The notes under the pieces are model-generated. The model was not told where the DNA came from, ran no database searches, and saw only the letters and a list, made by a program, of their open reading frames with translations. Position numbers and translations under genes: made by a program. Source: Prosapia bicincta (taxonomy: Eukaryota; Arthropoda; Insecta; Hemiptera; Cercopidae). From it: a stretch of 64,000 nucleotides of DNA. Below, one piece after another: positions 1-12,100 of the stretch. The DNA is taken from positions 241,507,823 to 241,571,822 of the forward strand of contig JBAIZL010000005.1 in the NCBI GenBank assembly GCA_036971475.1, read 5' to 3'. The stretch's first letter is position 1, and the number at the start of each line of letters is the position of its first letter.

Positions 1-3000
1 ATGTCAGTAGCAAGGGGCAGACTTGAAGTGTGCGACTCGAGTAGGCTATGGATATGGCTTTAAATTAAAATAAATGAGGATAGTTTTCTCCGAAGATTAG
101 AAAATATTTTATGTATTATTACAGTTGTCCAGGTCGCTGTGCAAAGTATTTTTTGAAACAAATACAATTTTCGATCCAAAATGTTGACGAGGTATAAATT
201 AGACTACCACGAAGATCGGACCTTCGCCTGTGGATGTGGTATAGGCAATCGTTTACCGCTTGGCAATGTTTGGGTTGAAACTTGATAAATTTACTGTAAG
301 TTCACTTTTCCTTGTTTATGGAGTTGCGGCATAACGTCTAATAAATCATCCTTTGTTACAGGTCTGGAGGCGCCGGTCCAGGAAACCTCCAAGGATTTGT
401 ATTGGTTCTGATTCCGGTCCTGGCTTCGGAACTAGAATCACCAAAAGCGTTGAAAAGACACTAGTTTAGAGCCTTGTCACATCTCGACAAAATAATCCTT
501 TCCCGATGTAGAACGATCCAAAGAGTTCAAGGATTTTAATCTAAAGGAAAAGAAGAACTTTATAAATAAAGTTCATAAAGTTGAACGCATAGGCCTACAT
601 TTATTTCAGTTCAATTTCTTAAATTGAAAAACTAATCAGGAGCGCTATTTGAAAACGTTAGCTGGTGGCGCTACTGGCATTTTAGGGCAGCGTTTCAATG
701 AAATATTCGATTTAAAGCCTGCTATTCATTTCTTGGGCTCATTCGTAGAACTAAATGTGTTGTCAAAATATAATCTATAGGCCTATCTTTTGATAACAAT
801 TAAAATTACTTAATATTAAAGGAAATCTTTAGTTTTGGAACATATTATGATGCCAATAAATAACTTTTCAAGTAGTAGAAACCAACAAAATTTAAATTTT
901 ATTAAGCATAAGTTAAAAACAGAAAAAGAAGACATAGTTTCGTTAATTGTTTATAAGATATTTTTAGTAATGTGTCCATATATTCATTTAACATAATGAA
1001 TGGGTTCTGACTCAATATGTCAACAAATTATTTTAAGTTCAATATATTTTATTAATTTTAATTTAACGAATTTGTAAATTATTCTTTAAAATGTAACATT
1101 TAATTCAACATATTTTCGACGAAAGGGTAATTTTGTCGAGGTTTATTTATTGTATATAGGAAGAGCCTGTACTTGTGCAATCGTAGCAATAGTATAGCCA
1201 ATGTATACTAAACAGCTAACCTTTACTTATTCCTTTGGAAACTTGCATAACTTTGTCATGAGAAGAGCGACCCGCTAGCTTGAGTTGGCAGGAACCGTAC
1301 GATACCCGACGCATTTAACTTATTTTGTCAAAACTAGTACAATTACGTAAACAAAATCTATAATTAACAGTAAACATATCTATTTAAGTCAAACAATTAA
1401 ATTTCTATCATAAAAATATTCTAAAAATTAGAGCCGACTTTCAATGTTTTACAAATTTTGAAGTAGCCTACTTTTTCTGTTGTTTATAAACGTTGCCTAG
1501 GCCACAGAGATTTCTAAGTAGCCTCTGCCATAGAGATTTTGGAAATATAGGCCACAGAGATTGCAAGTTTTAAAAGAAGTATGAAATTATTGCGGAAATA
1601 TTGTAGAATAAGTTTGAAATAATTCAATGTATTTACTTGCAAAATTGAATTTTACGAATAATTTCTAATTGTATGATATAATTTTATTGCATTAACTGTT
1701 TTTATTCGGATACAATCATAATGTAAAATACTGTAGAAAATGTTTTACCTTGAAAAAAAGTAAAAAAAACTTCCTAATTGAATTGCAAAAGAAAATTTTC
1801 ATTTGATATATTTTGAAGAATTTGATTAAATATTCTGGTGTCGTACCTGAAAAAAATCACCTGATAACTGAGTCCTATTGTAAATTTCCTTATTTGATAT
1901 CAATTTAAAATCCCAAAATATATAGGCCTATCTGTTACGGGAAATGTCTATTGTTAATCCGTGACATTTCAGTTTTGTAGAAAGGAGTTTAGTAATTAAA
2001 TTAAATTTTAAAGCTATTCTTTCTTTTGTACAAATATTTTGATGTACAAATTTAATATTATCATCTTCAAATTTAGTTTGGACAATTTTTTTAACTGGAA
2101 AAACAAAATTGTTTTTTAGAGCTTCTGGAAATATTTTACAATAAAACAGGTTTTAGATTTAAATATAAAATAATTTTTGAATTTTGTAGTTCATTACGTT
2201 CGGTGAATCTTAGAAACCACATAGCGATCGACAACGTTCAATCTCAGTTTTTTTTTAACAAATTTACAAAATTTAAAGTTCGGATAGTCATTAACTATTG
2301 TTTAAGTGATTAATAAAATAATTTTAATTTATAATGAATATGATGGGTCTAAGTAATAATTTGAGGCATTAGAACATAAAACTACCAAATATTCAATAAT
2401 ATCTGTAACGTGTGACTACAATAACAACACCTGATAAAAACCAAATTGAAATTATCATTATTAAATTGATATTAAAAAATACATAGACCTATATATTTTC
2501 TAATAACTTACTTTCATAAACTGAGTACTTTGAAAGAGAAAATAACTTTTAGTTTCTGCAAACTCCAGCTTGTTTCCATTTTGTGAAATCTTATGACAGG
2601 TTTTTTAAGCTGTGTAATACTTGATGTTATTGTTTATTTAAACTTTTACCGTAATATTTTATTGTGTAAACTTTGTAAATTGTTGATAAGCGTAGGGAAA
2701 ATGTATTATTAATTGTGCTTCGAAATGGAAGCGCCATCAAATGTAAATAAATTATAACAGTATTTATGTTGAATGTTTTGTTTAACCCTTGTAATGTGTT
2801 AAACATATTATATACGCGTTGGCTAGCGGCAGTAGGAGTGAGTTACAGAAGTGAGTTAGGCCTCCACTAGCGGGCAGGGAAGTATCAGCTGTATGGGAAA
2901 TACAAGAAGCTCTGTAACTTTGGGCCAACCATTATGGCTGAGTGGCAATGTGCAGACAAGCTGGACATAGCCTATTTACTAGTGCGTCCGTCGCGCTTTC

Positions 3001-3441
3001 ACCCGCCCAAGTTTAAACTTTTCACACTTTATGTAAACATCATAATGATAGTTGAGAGTATATAATGAGTATACTTACTAATATAAGGAGTATTTATTCT
3101 GAGTTGAGTCAATGAAATTAGAAAAAATAGCTTATTTTGAAAATTCATTTATTAAATCTGCTGAAAAAATCTATAAAAAAGAAATTGTTTTACTAATGAT
3201 TTTCCTATGAAATTCCCAACCCTAAGAATTACTGAAAACCTTTTTAAATATTTGAAACACATATCGGTTCATCTAAAAAAAGGTTAAAATTTAAGATAAT
3301 GAGCTTGAATAATATAAAAAATATTATTCAAGTACTTATCTTTGTTATTAAAAAATAGATAAAAAGATCTACCAAACTTATTGGATATGTTATTTATAAT
3401 TTTCACTGATACTTTGATTACCTCAAAATCACCTTATAGGC
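1..3441. other. Gene-free AT-rich stretch
   Basis: No reading frame, RNA gene or long repeat could be supported on either strand. The only local structure seen is a short direct repetition of 'gccacagagatt' near 1500-1562 and several copies of the 8-mer TAGGCCTA (near 590, 778 and 1922). A somewhat more GC-rich patch lies at about 2815-3010, but no product could be read from it. Confidence 0.5.
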
Positions 3442-3600
3442 CTATACAACATTGGTGGTTTTTCCATCTGAAGCAAGAATCACTGAACTACTGGAAGAGC
3501 GTTCTCTAGAACATGCAACATAAAGTTGTCCATGTGAGAAACAGTCATCTCTCAAATCAATTTTAGCTAGCCTATTTGAGTTTTTAATGTCAGGTGAGCC
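3442..3600 (-). pseudogene. Helitron-type Pif1-like helicase, C-terminal relic
   Basis: An open minus-strand stretch of about 52 codons ends in a TAG stop. It carries the peptide CFSHGQLYVACSR, followed about 17 residues later by DGKTTNVV and the stop. A run of this kind, SHGQLYVACSR plus a short tail, is typical of the extreme C-terminus of the Pif1-family helicase in Helitron rolling-circle transposons. The position where family members normally read VG after ACSR is ER here. No upstream helicase motifs (Walker A or B) or Rep domain are visible, so this is a small relic. A cellular Pif1 gene is less likely because the piece is isolated in repeat-rich DNA. No Helitron 3' hairpin-CTRR end was identified. 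Confidence 0.6.
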
Positions 3601-4003
3601 TTAACTAAACTTATTGTAGGCGTGCGTACTATTTATTTTATTTGACCAGACGGACGTTATCCTGTTATACGTATAAATATTCAATTCGAACAAAAACTAA
3701 TCAAAAAAGAGTTTAAATTATACAACCAGGTGAATTGTGAACTCTATGTATTTCTTATGGTAGATCTATACCCAATCGCTTTATGGTCGATCGATTTCTA
3801 ACCCTTAAAACTAAAATTTTGCAAAATCCTTTCTTATTGCGTACCTGGGTAGTATAACGAAGTTTTCCTCTAAATATGAAATCTGTATCATAACTAGTTT
3901 CAGTTCTACGTTGATCAGTCAGTCAACCAGTCAGTTATACATCGAGAGATAAATCAGAAAACGTGACTATTTCAGAAGGAATATGGTAATTTATCGCAAT
4001 ATT
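3601..4003. other. No gene seen
   Basis: Non-coding AT-rich DNA. The only structure is a short run of 'cagtcagt'-like repeats near 3915-3935, just before the 42-bp satellite. Confidence 0.5.
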
Positions 4004-4690
4004 TACCCGCCTGCTAGTTGTAATTTTTTGTTTAGAATGGGCCTTATAGCCTGCTAGTGGTAATATTTATTTAGAATATGCCGTGACGTAGCCTGCTAGT
4101 GGTAATATTTATTTACAATATTTCGTATCGAATGTAGCTTGTGTGGGAATGTTTATTTAAAATGGGTTGTATCGTAGCCTGCTAGTGGTAATATGTATTT
4201 AGATTATGCCGTATCGTAGCCTGCTAGTGGTAATATTTATTTAGATTATGCCTTATCGTAGCATGCTAGTGGTATTATTTATTTACAATATTTCGTATCG
4301 AATCTAGATTGTGTGGGAATGTTTATTTAAAATGGGTTGTATCGTAGCCTGCTAGTGGTAATATTTATTTAGATTATGCCGTATCGTAGCCTGCTAGTGG
4401 TAGTCTAAACTTTATTTACAATATTTCGTATCAAAGCCAGCTTATGAGGGTGTTTCATTAAAATGGGTTGTATCGTAGCCTGCTAGTGGTAATATTTATT
4501 TACAATATTTCGTATCGAAGCCAGCTTGTGGGAATATTTATTTAGAATAGGTTGTATCATAGCCGGCTAGTAGTAATAATTGTGTGGACTATGCCGTATC
4601 ACAGCCTGCTTGAGGAAATGTTTGTCTTCATTGGCCCATATCGTAGTTTGTTTGTGGTAATTTCTATTTAAAATATATCGTATTGTATTA
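4004..4690. repeat. 42-bp tandem repeat (degenerate)
   Basis: About 15 units share the core 'agcctgctagtggtaat' followed by 'atttatttag' and a variable tail ending 'cgtatcgt'. The most regular units are 42 bp apart. Two unit types occur: one with 'gattatgccgtatcg' and one with 'caatatttcgtatcgaa', which is followed by a divergent 'gcttgtgtgggaatgtt' half-unit. The two types recur in the same order several times, suggesting amplification of a larger composite unit. Copies decay towards 4560-4690. Confidence 0.85.
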
Positions 4691-4762
4691 TATGTATTAT
4701 AATATAACAAATTTGTTGCGATCTTATCACTCCTTTATTTCTTTATAATTGAACCTGACGAG

Positions 4763-4767
<5 letters not shown>

Positions 4768-4834
<67 letters not shown>
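4768..4834. repeat. (TA)n microsatellite interrupted by GGCC
   Basis: A pure TA run is broken once by GGCC at about 4787-4790, giving TA-GGCC-TA inside the repeat. The run continues in register on both sides. Confidence 0.95.
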
Positions 4835-5833
<999 letters not shown>

Positions 5834-5869
5834 GTTGTTTTAAATTATTAAACAAGAAGATATATTTTA

Positions 5870-5917
<48 letters not shown>
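5870..5917. repeat. (TA)n microsatellite
   Basis: A TA run directly borders the dispersed repeat copy that starts at about 5918. Confidence 0.95.
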
Positions 5918-5920
<3 letters not shown>

Positions 5921-6104
5921 ATACGTATTCCTTCACGGATGGAAAAATATGATGAATAGTTACTATCTGGAGTACATCCGTTCATTCTGCAGTCCATAAA
6001 TTCGCAGTTCCGACGTTTCGCTAGAATCTCATCCAGCATTGACGAGGTGAACCCAACAACAGTAGAAGAGCGAGTGACTACTGTTCGCTATTCATCATAT
6101 ATAT
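5918..6104. repeat. Dispersed (TA)n-flanked repeat, copy 1
   Basis: About 125 bp (roughly 5948-6073) match 31,315-31,448 almost exactly, with two substitutions and one 6-bp indel in the stretch compared. The copy begins with 'tacgtattccttca', which in the second copy appears inverted at the other end. It closes with 'ctattcatcat', the inverse of 'atgatgaatag' near its start, giving short imperfect terminal inverted repeats. Inside is 'ccgacgtttcgctag', the reverse complement of a GAAACGTCGG motif. (TA)n lies on both sides. Non-coding. The family is not identified. Confidence 0.8.
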
Positions 6105-8330
6105 ATTTTATATAACCTAAGTTATTTAAAATATAACTTTTCTTTTAGGTTATATATTTAATTACCTTAACACTCTTTTGTCTCACCTTCAGGTTTCTAA
6201 TTAATTAACACCAATATCAATTTTAACATAAATTGCATTTATTCTTGACATTTAACAATACACATATTACCCATTTACCTTAATACTATTTAGTAACAAG
6301 ATTTACTCCTTAACTACTATTACAACTACAAAAAAACAAAGGTGGACGCTTTAGGTTATTACAATAAAGTTTAATAATGACAGTGGTAATTTCTCTTTCT
6401 CTGGGGTCGTTATTATGAATCTTTTTTATAAATTAGAACGTGGTGAAAATAACTAGATTATTATTTTATACTAATGAATTTAAAATTGTTCTGAAATTAT
6501 TGTTTTTAAAGCTCTGTTGGCTAATTTTGATTAAAATGAAAGTACTTATTGTTTGTTGATTTCCTGGGATCTTCACCGTTGATACTGCTTCGATGCACTT
6601 TCACATAACTAACTTATTTTTCCTAATTCTTTACTAAAATATTTACGTCGCACTTTTTTAAATTATACAAATACAAAAAATTACATTTTCCTTAATTCTA
6701 TTCACAAAATTTACCCATTATTAACATTACTGACACTTGGCCTCCCCCCAATACGTCTGCCCTCTTCTGAAGTTCCTCCTAGACTCCTCGATCACTTCCT
6801 TTTCCAACCTCGCGCCATCTCCCACCCTCACGTATTTTAATTAATTTGGTTATCATCATACCCCTCTACAAAGAACCTTCCCTAACGGTACACGGTGTTA
6901 TTATAACCCGGTATTTTGGTCTTTGGAAAGTCCTAACTTAAAATAGGTGGACACTTCTTTTTTTAAAGATTCCCCAGCCCCAATATGACTACTTCGAAAT
7001 AGAACAATGGTTAAGTACTATGTCCGTAATTTTAGGAACTATTCTGGTCGATTTGGTTTAATATTTCTTCCAACTATTTTTCTTTTTGGATATAAGCTGA
7101 ATTTGTTCTTTAGCCTCATACGCTATGTTATAATATATATATATATATATACACTATTTATATACAAATAAAATACGTCTCTTTAGATGACGTAATTAGT
7201 TCGCTTTATTTGTTTGTGGAATAAGACTTGAATGAATGAAGACCATGAAAAATTGTTACGTTCCTTAAAAAACTGGCAGCAGATATTGGCACAACATTAT
7301 TTGAATTAATTAACAAAAGGTGGGAAAGAATTAGATGGAGATGTAACGATTCAAGCGAAAACAGTAAAAACGAACATGAAGTGAAGTTGCTGGCTTAATA
7401 TGATGTAAGGTTTGTGTCTGCGAGAAACTTTTGTTGTCTTTTATATTGTTTATACCAATGATAACATTAACATTAAACCTATATTGATAATGTAAATAGG
7501 CCTATATTAAAATGATGAAAAGCTTCCGTCAGTATTTAAAAAAAAACATTCAAACAAGGATTTTATTTAAATAATAATTTAATTTAGTAACAAATCTTCT
7601 TAGTTTCAACGTGTATTAACCATTCACCTGTTTATTTGATAATAATATTTTTTGTTTTTTTGCGTCAAATCTGTATTTTTATCACGTTAAATTTAGTGAA
7701 AGATTAATAGAATTTCTGTACTTACAATAAAAACTCACTGATTACTTATTTAAATTAAATTTAATTACTCTAAAATTGACTAAAATTGATTTAATTGTAA
7801 CTACAGTCAATCTATCCTAATATTCAAGTTCATAAGCACTTCGCATGTAATAATAGAAATTGTTGCAGAGAAACACAGGAAAAGGAACTCTTTACAACTA
7901 AGAACTGTTCATTCTTAGGTCTAATATCATCTTAACCAACAGCATATAATTAACTGAATATATCTTTAGGCGTGAGGTAACTGTGTTGGGGCTTGTAATT
8001 TATAAATTTAGTTATAGGCCTACCTTTTATTCCCGTTTCCTGAACCTTTTGTGCTGGCTTTAAGAATTTAATTTAGGAAAATTTAATTTTTAATAATCAG
8101 TTAATTTGTACTTGAATGAATTTTAGTAAAATGGGTCGATCCTCATCGCTCTATCTTTTTTGGTCGTTGTTTTGGATATTTAAAGCTCTCACGACCTCCC
8201 GATTTTATCCCCTGCAACTTTGACTCCCAGATCTTGAACTACTTATAGATTATTCGTTTACCACTTTCAACTTCGGCTCTCAGCGTTTATTCCTCTAATT
8301 CCAACTTCCAGGGTTAGATTTCCCCTCTGA
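6105..8330. other. Gene-free AT-rich stretch
   Basis: No supported gene. Minor structures are an inverted pair 'ataaccta'/'taggttat' at about 6112-6155, a short (TA)n at 7133-7150, and TAGGCCTA at about 7497 and 8015. A cytosine-rich patch lies at about 6740-6830. Confidence 0.5.
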
Positions 8331-8455
8331 CCCTCAAAACATCTGCCCTCTTCGCCCCCAGAAAGTCTGTTCTATCTGGACCTCCAGAACTTCTGTCCTC
8401 CCTGGCCCTCAGAACGTCTGTCCTCTCTGGCCCCCAGAACCTATGGCCTAAAGAT
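8331..8455. repeat. 25-bp minisatellite, about 5 copies
   Basis: Diverged units are built on 'cagaacgtctgtcctctctgg'. Successive units are 25 bp apart, and the strand shown is rich in C and T, unlike the AT-rich surroundings. Confidence 0.75.
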
Positions 8456-8786
8456 CTTGTTTTAAATATTTATTTTATGTTACATTTATAAGAATGAAAT
8501 AAAATAGGTCTAGTAAGCTGTCTTGAAAGAACATTATAAATAAGTTTTGTCTTTCCGACATAAAGGCTGAGAAACGACACCCCGCATTGGTTTTGCAAAC
8601 AATGGAACCTTAACAGAGGATAATTATCTGGATATGAAATAATGAAGTTCTATTCGCTTTGTAAACAACACCTTTGAAGTGGCGTTAGGGGCTCCACTTC
8701 ATTACCTCTCCCCTCCACTCTTCAATTAACGCCCTGTGCGTCTTCGTCTTAGCTTAATTGTAAACTCGGCTTCCCGACTTTGCAAA
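8456..8786. other. Flank of the BEL insertion, no gene seen
   Basis: Non-coding sequence between the 25-bp minisatellite and the LTR element. It ends at the target-site copy GTATG. Confidence 0.5.
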
Positions 8787-8791
8787 GTATG
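8787..8791. repeat. Target-site duplication, left copy (GTATG)
   Basis: The five bases next to the 5' LTR are repeated exactly next to the 3' LTR at 14,775-14,779. A 4-6 bp duplication is usual for BEL/Pao integrases. Confidence 0.93.
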
Positions 8792-9049
8792 TGTTGTGAA
8801 TGCAATAATATAATACTCTATGACAATCCTCTATGGAAAAAAAAAAGAAAAAGAACATTATATAAATTAACAGATGATTTGTAATTGTTTTAGTTTTTCT
8901 CAGTTCTTTGTTTAGAGTTTTGTTTTAAGAAAGATGTGAAGTAATAAATAGTGTTTAAATATGAAATAAGTTTTATTACCAGCATAATTATATAAATATG
9001 ACGAGTGTTCCGCCTGTAGCGGCAGTGTCAAAAGTTTATAGAAATAACA
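8792..9049 (+). repeat. BEL 5' LTR
   Basis: Starts TGTTGTGAATGC and ends AGAAATAACA. A TATA-like 'ttatataaat' lies at 8858-8867 and an AATAAA signal at 8943-8948, a plausible U3-R arrangement. Identical to 14,517-14,774. Confidence 0.97.
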
Positions 9050-9051
9050 TA

Positions 9052-9068
9052 TGGCGACCGTGACAGGA
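9052..9068 (+). other. Primer-binding site, tRNA-Arg type
   Basis: TGGCGACCGTGACAGGA begins two bases after the LTR. It is complementary to the 3' end (…CGGTCG plus CCA) that I recall for insect tRNA-Arg. The match covers 17 bases from the CCA end. The tRNA assignment is from memory. Confidence 0.8.
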
Positions 9069-9119
9069 TAATAATTTGGTTACAGTTAAAATCTATGATC
9101 CATTAGTAAGTATTTTATA

Positions 9120-12100
9120 ATGGATGCTCTGAAAAAGAAAAGAAAATTGTTTAGAACTGGATTTTCACGTTTACACAATACATTATTAGAATCCATAAAA
9201 AATGAAGATGATGTGATTTTGTTAAAAGCTAATTTAGAGCTATTACGTGAAAAACATAATCAATTGGAGGTCTTAGACCGAGAAATTATTGAAGTTTTAC
9301 TAAATGAAAATGCATCTACTGAAGTTTTAGAAAATGAGGTAGAATCTGCCGATGAATACTCAGGCAAGTTTAAAATAGTTGAGTATTTAGTTGAACAGGC
9401 TATTGACAAGGCTAGGCCTAAGACAGATACTAGTGTGAATGTAGAAAAACGTAAATTTAAGTTACCCACACTTGAGTTTAAAAAGTTTGGTGGTGATATT
9501 AGTGATTGGTTGCCGTTTTGGGGCCAATTTAAGAAAATCCATGAAGACCCCTGTATTGATTCTGATGACAAGTATCAGTATCTCCTGCAAGCGACTATCC
9601 CTAATACTAAGGCTAGGGAAATTGTCGAGAGTTTTCCCCCATGTGGACGTAGTTATGAACAGGCTATTGAACATTTAAAATCTCGCTTTGCCAAAGATGA
9701 CCTGTTAGTAGAGTTTTACATAAGAGAAATCTTGAAAATTGTAATAACATTAAATAGCAGTGAAAGTAAAATTACTATTTCCTCACTTTATGATCAAATT
9801 GAGTCAAAACTAAGGTGTTTAGAAACTTTAGGTGTAACAAAGGAGAAGTACGCTGCTATGCTCTTCCCATTAGTAGAATCTTGTCTCAGGGAGGATTTAT
9901 TAATAGCTTGGCAGAGAAGTAGGCCTAACTCTCAACAGGACGAGACCGCGTCAGAAAGTAAAAGTAGGCTAGATAGCCTAATGAATTTTTTGAAAATTGA
10001 AGTGGAGGGAGAAGAAAGAATAAACTTAGCTAAACAGGGATTTGGTTTACAAAAAACAAAAGTATCAACAGGTGATAATCCTACGAGTTCATATAAAAGA
10101 GACTTTGCAAGTAAAGATAAGCATATTAAAAATACAAGAAGGCCTACCAGCAATGTTACAGCAGCTGGCCTTGTAAATGTAAAATCAAATACGTCTACAG
10201 TAAGCACAGATAAGACGAAGTTATCGATGTGTGTGTTTTGTGACAGTGGTCATTTAAGTGAAAACTGTTTTAAAGCTAGGGACATGTCTTTAGAAGAAAG
10301 GCAGAATATTCTTACTAGCAAAAGGTGTTGCTTTTCTTGTACAAAAGTAGGACATTTAAGTAAACATTGCAGAGCTATTGTTAAATGTATTATTTGTAAT
10401 GGAAAACATGTACCACTTATGTGTTCAAAGTTGCAGAATAATTTTAATAGGTCTAACATTAAACCTAAATGCGAGGAAAAAGTAGCTGAGCCCAATTTTG
10501 AGAATTCCTTGTCCAATGTGAATGGCAATCAGGTTTACATGCAAACTCTTGTTGTCAAGGCTGTTAGTGACACAAAAGAACTCAATGTGCGTTTACTTTT
10601 TGACAGTGGATCCCAGAGGTCATACATAAGGAAATCGACTGTTGAAAAAATGAAATATGACACTTGTGGTGAAGAAACATTATTACATGGCCTGTTTGGA
10701 GGAGAGGTCACTAAGCCTCGCAATCATGCATGCTACAAAGTCAGACTACAAAGTATAGATAAAACATATTCTTGTAATTTCAAGGCACTTAGTGAAATAA
10801 ATATTTGTACTTATGTTCCTGCCTTGAAACCAGGAAGATGGACTGATGAACTGATGGAAAGAGGTATTAAATTGTTTCAGGATGCAGACAGTCCAATTGA
10901 GATATTAATTGGGGCTGACATATATGGGAAACTTCTAACTGGAAGAAAAGAGGTTCTAGATTGTGGTATTATAGCCCTTGAAACTCATTTAGGATGGGTT
11001 TTGACAGGAAAATTTCAAGAAAGTAAAGAATTTAGTTCTATGACAGCACTTTCTATGTTTGTACAAAGTAATTCAATATGCAAGCTGTGGGAAATGGATG
11101 TTTTAGGTATAAAAGACCCACTACAGACCAGAAGCAAACAAGAAATTGAACATTCTGTTCAAACACAATTTTTGGAAACTGTGAGAGTAAATGAAGAAGG
11201 ACGCTATGAAGTCAAATTACCTTGGTCCAAAGACCACCCAGAAGTTCCAAGAAATTTCAATCTTGCAAAAAAAAGGCTTGAAAACTCAGTGAAAAAGCTA
11301 ACAAATGAAAGTTTATATAATGTATATAACAATGTGTTTTCAGATTGGCTGGAAGATGGTGTTATTGAGGAAATCCCAATAAGCAAATGGGATGAAGGTC
11401 ACTATTTACCTCATAGACCAGTGATAAAAGAAAACAGCACCACTGCAGTAAGACCGGTTTTTGATGCCTCGTCTAAAGAAAAGGGTTACTATTCCCTTAA
11501 TCAGTGTTTGGAAATAGGTATTAACTTAATTGAAATAATACCAGCTTTGCTTTTACGTTTTCGACTTTATAAAATAGGAGTTATCGCTGACATAAAAAAG
11601 GCGTTTTTGCAAATAAGTTTGTATGAAGAGGACAGAGATTTCCTAAGATTTCTGTGGCAAAACACAGATGGATCACTCAAGATTTTCCGACATAGAAGAG
11701 TTGTTTTTGGAGTCTCAAGTAGTCCATTTTTGCTCAATGCCGTCATCAACTACCACCTGCAGAAGTATTTAGTACCGTGTGCTGAAGACAATCAATTTTC
11801 TAAATGTACAATAGAAAAGTTGTTTAAAAGTTTCTATGTTGATAACTGTGTTACAGGTGTAAATAATGAAAGGGATTTGAAACAGTTCATTTCAGAAGCA
11901 ATACAAATATTTTCTTTGGGAAAGTTTGAGCTGCGAGGATGGGAATATACTGAACCTGGTCTGGAAGACAAGACAGAGGCTTCAGTCCTAGGTCTCACCT
12001 GGGACAAGAAAGAAGACACAATTTCTGTGAGTTTTCATAAAATAGTAAATTTAGAAGAGAACTTGGTAACACAACGTGTTATATTGTCCACTGCACACAG

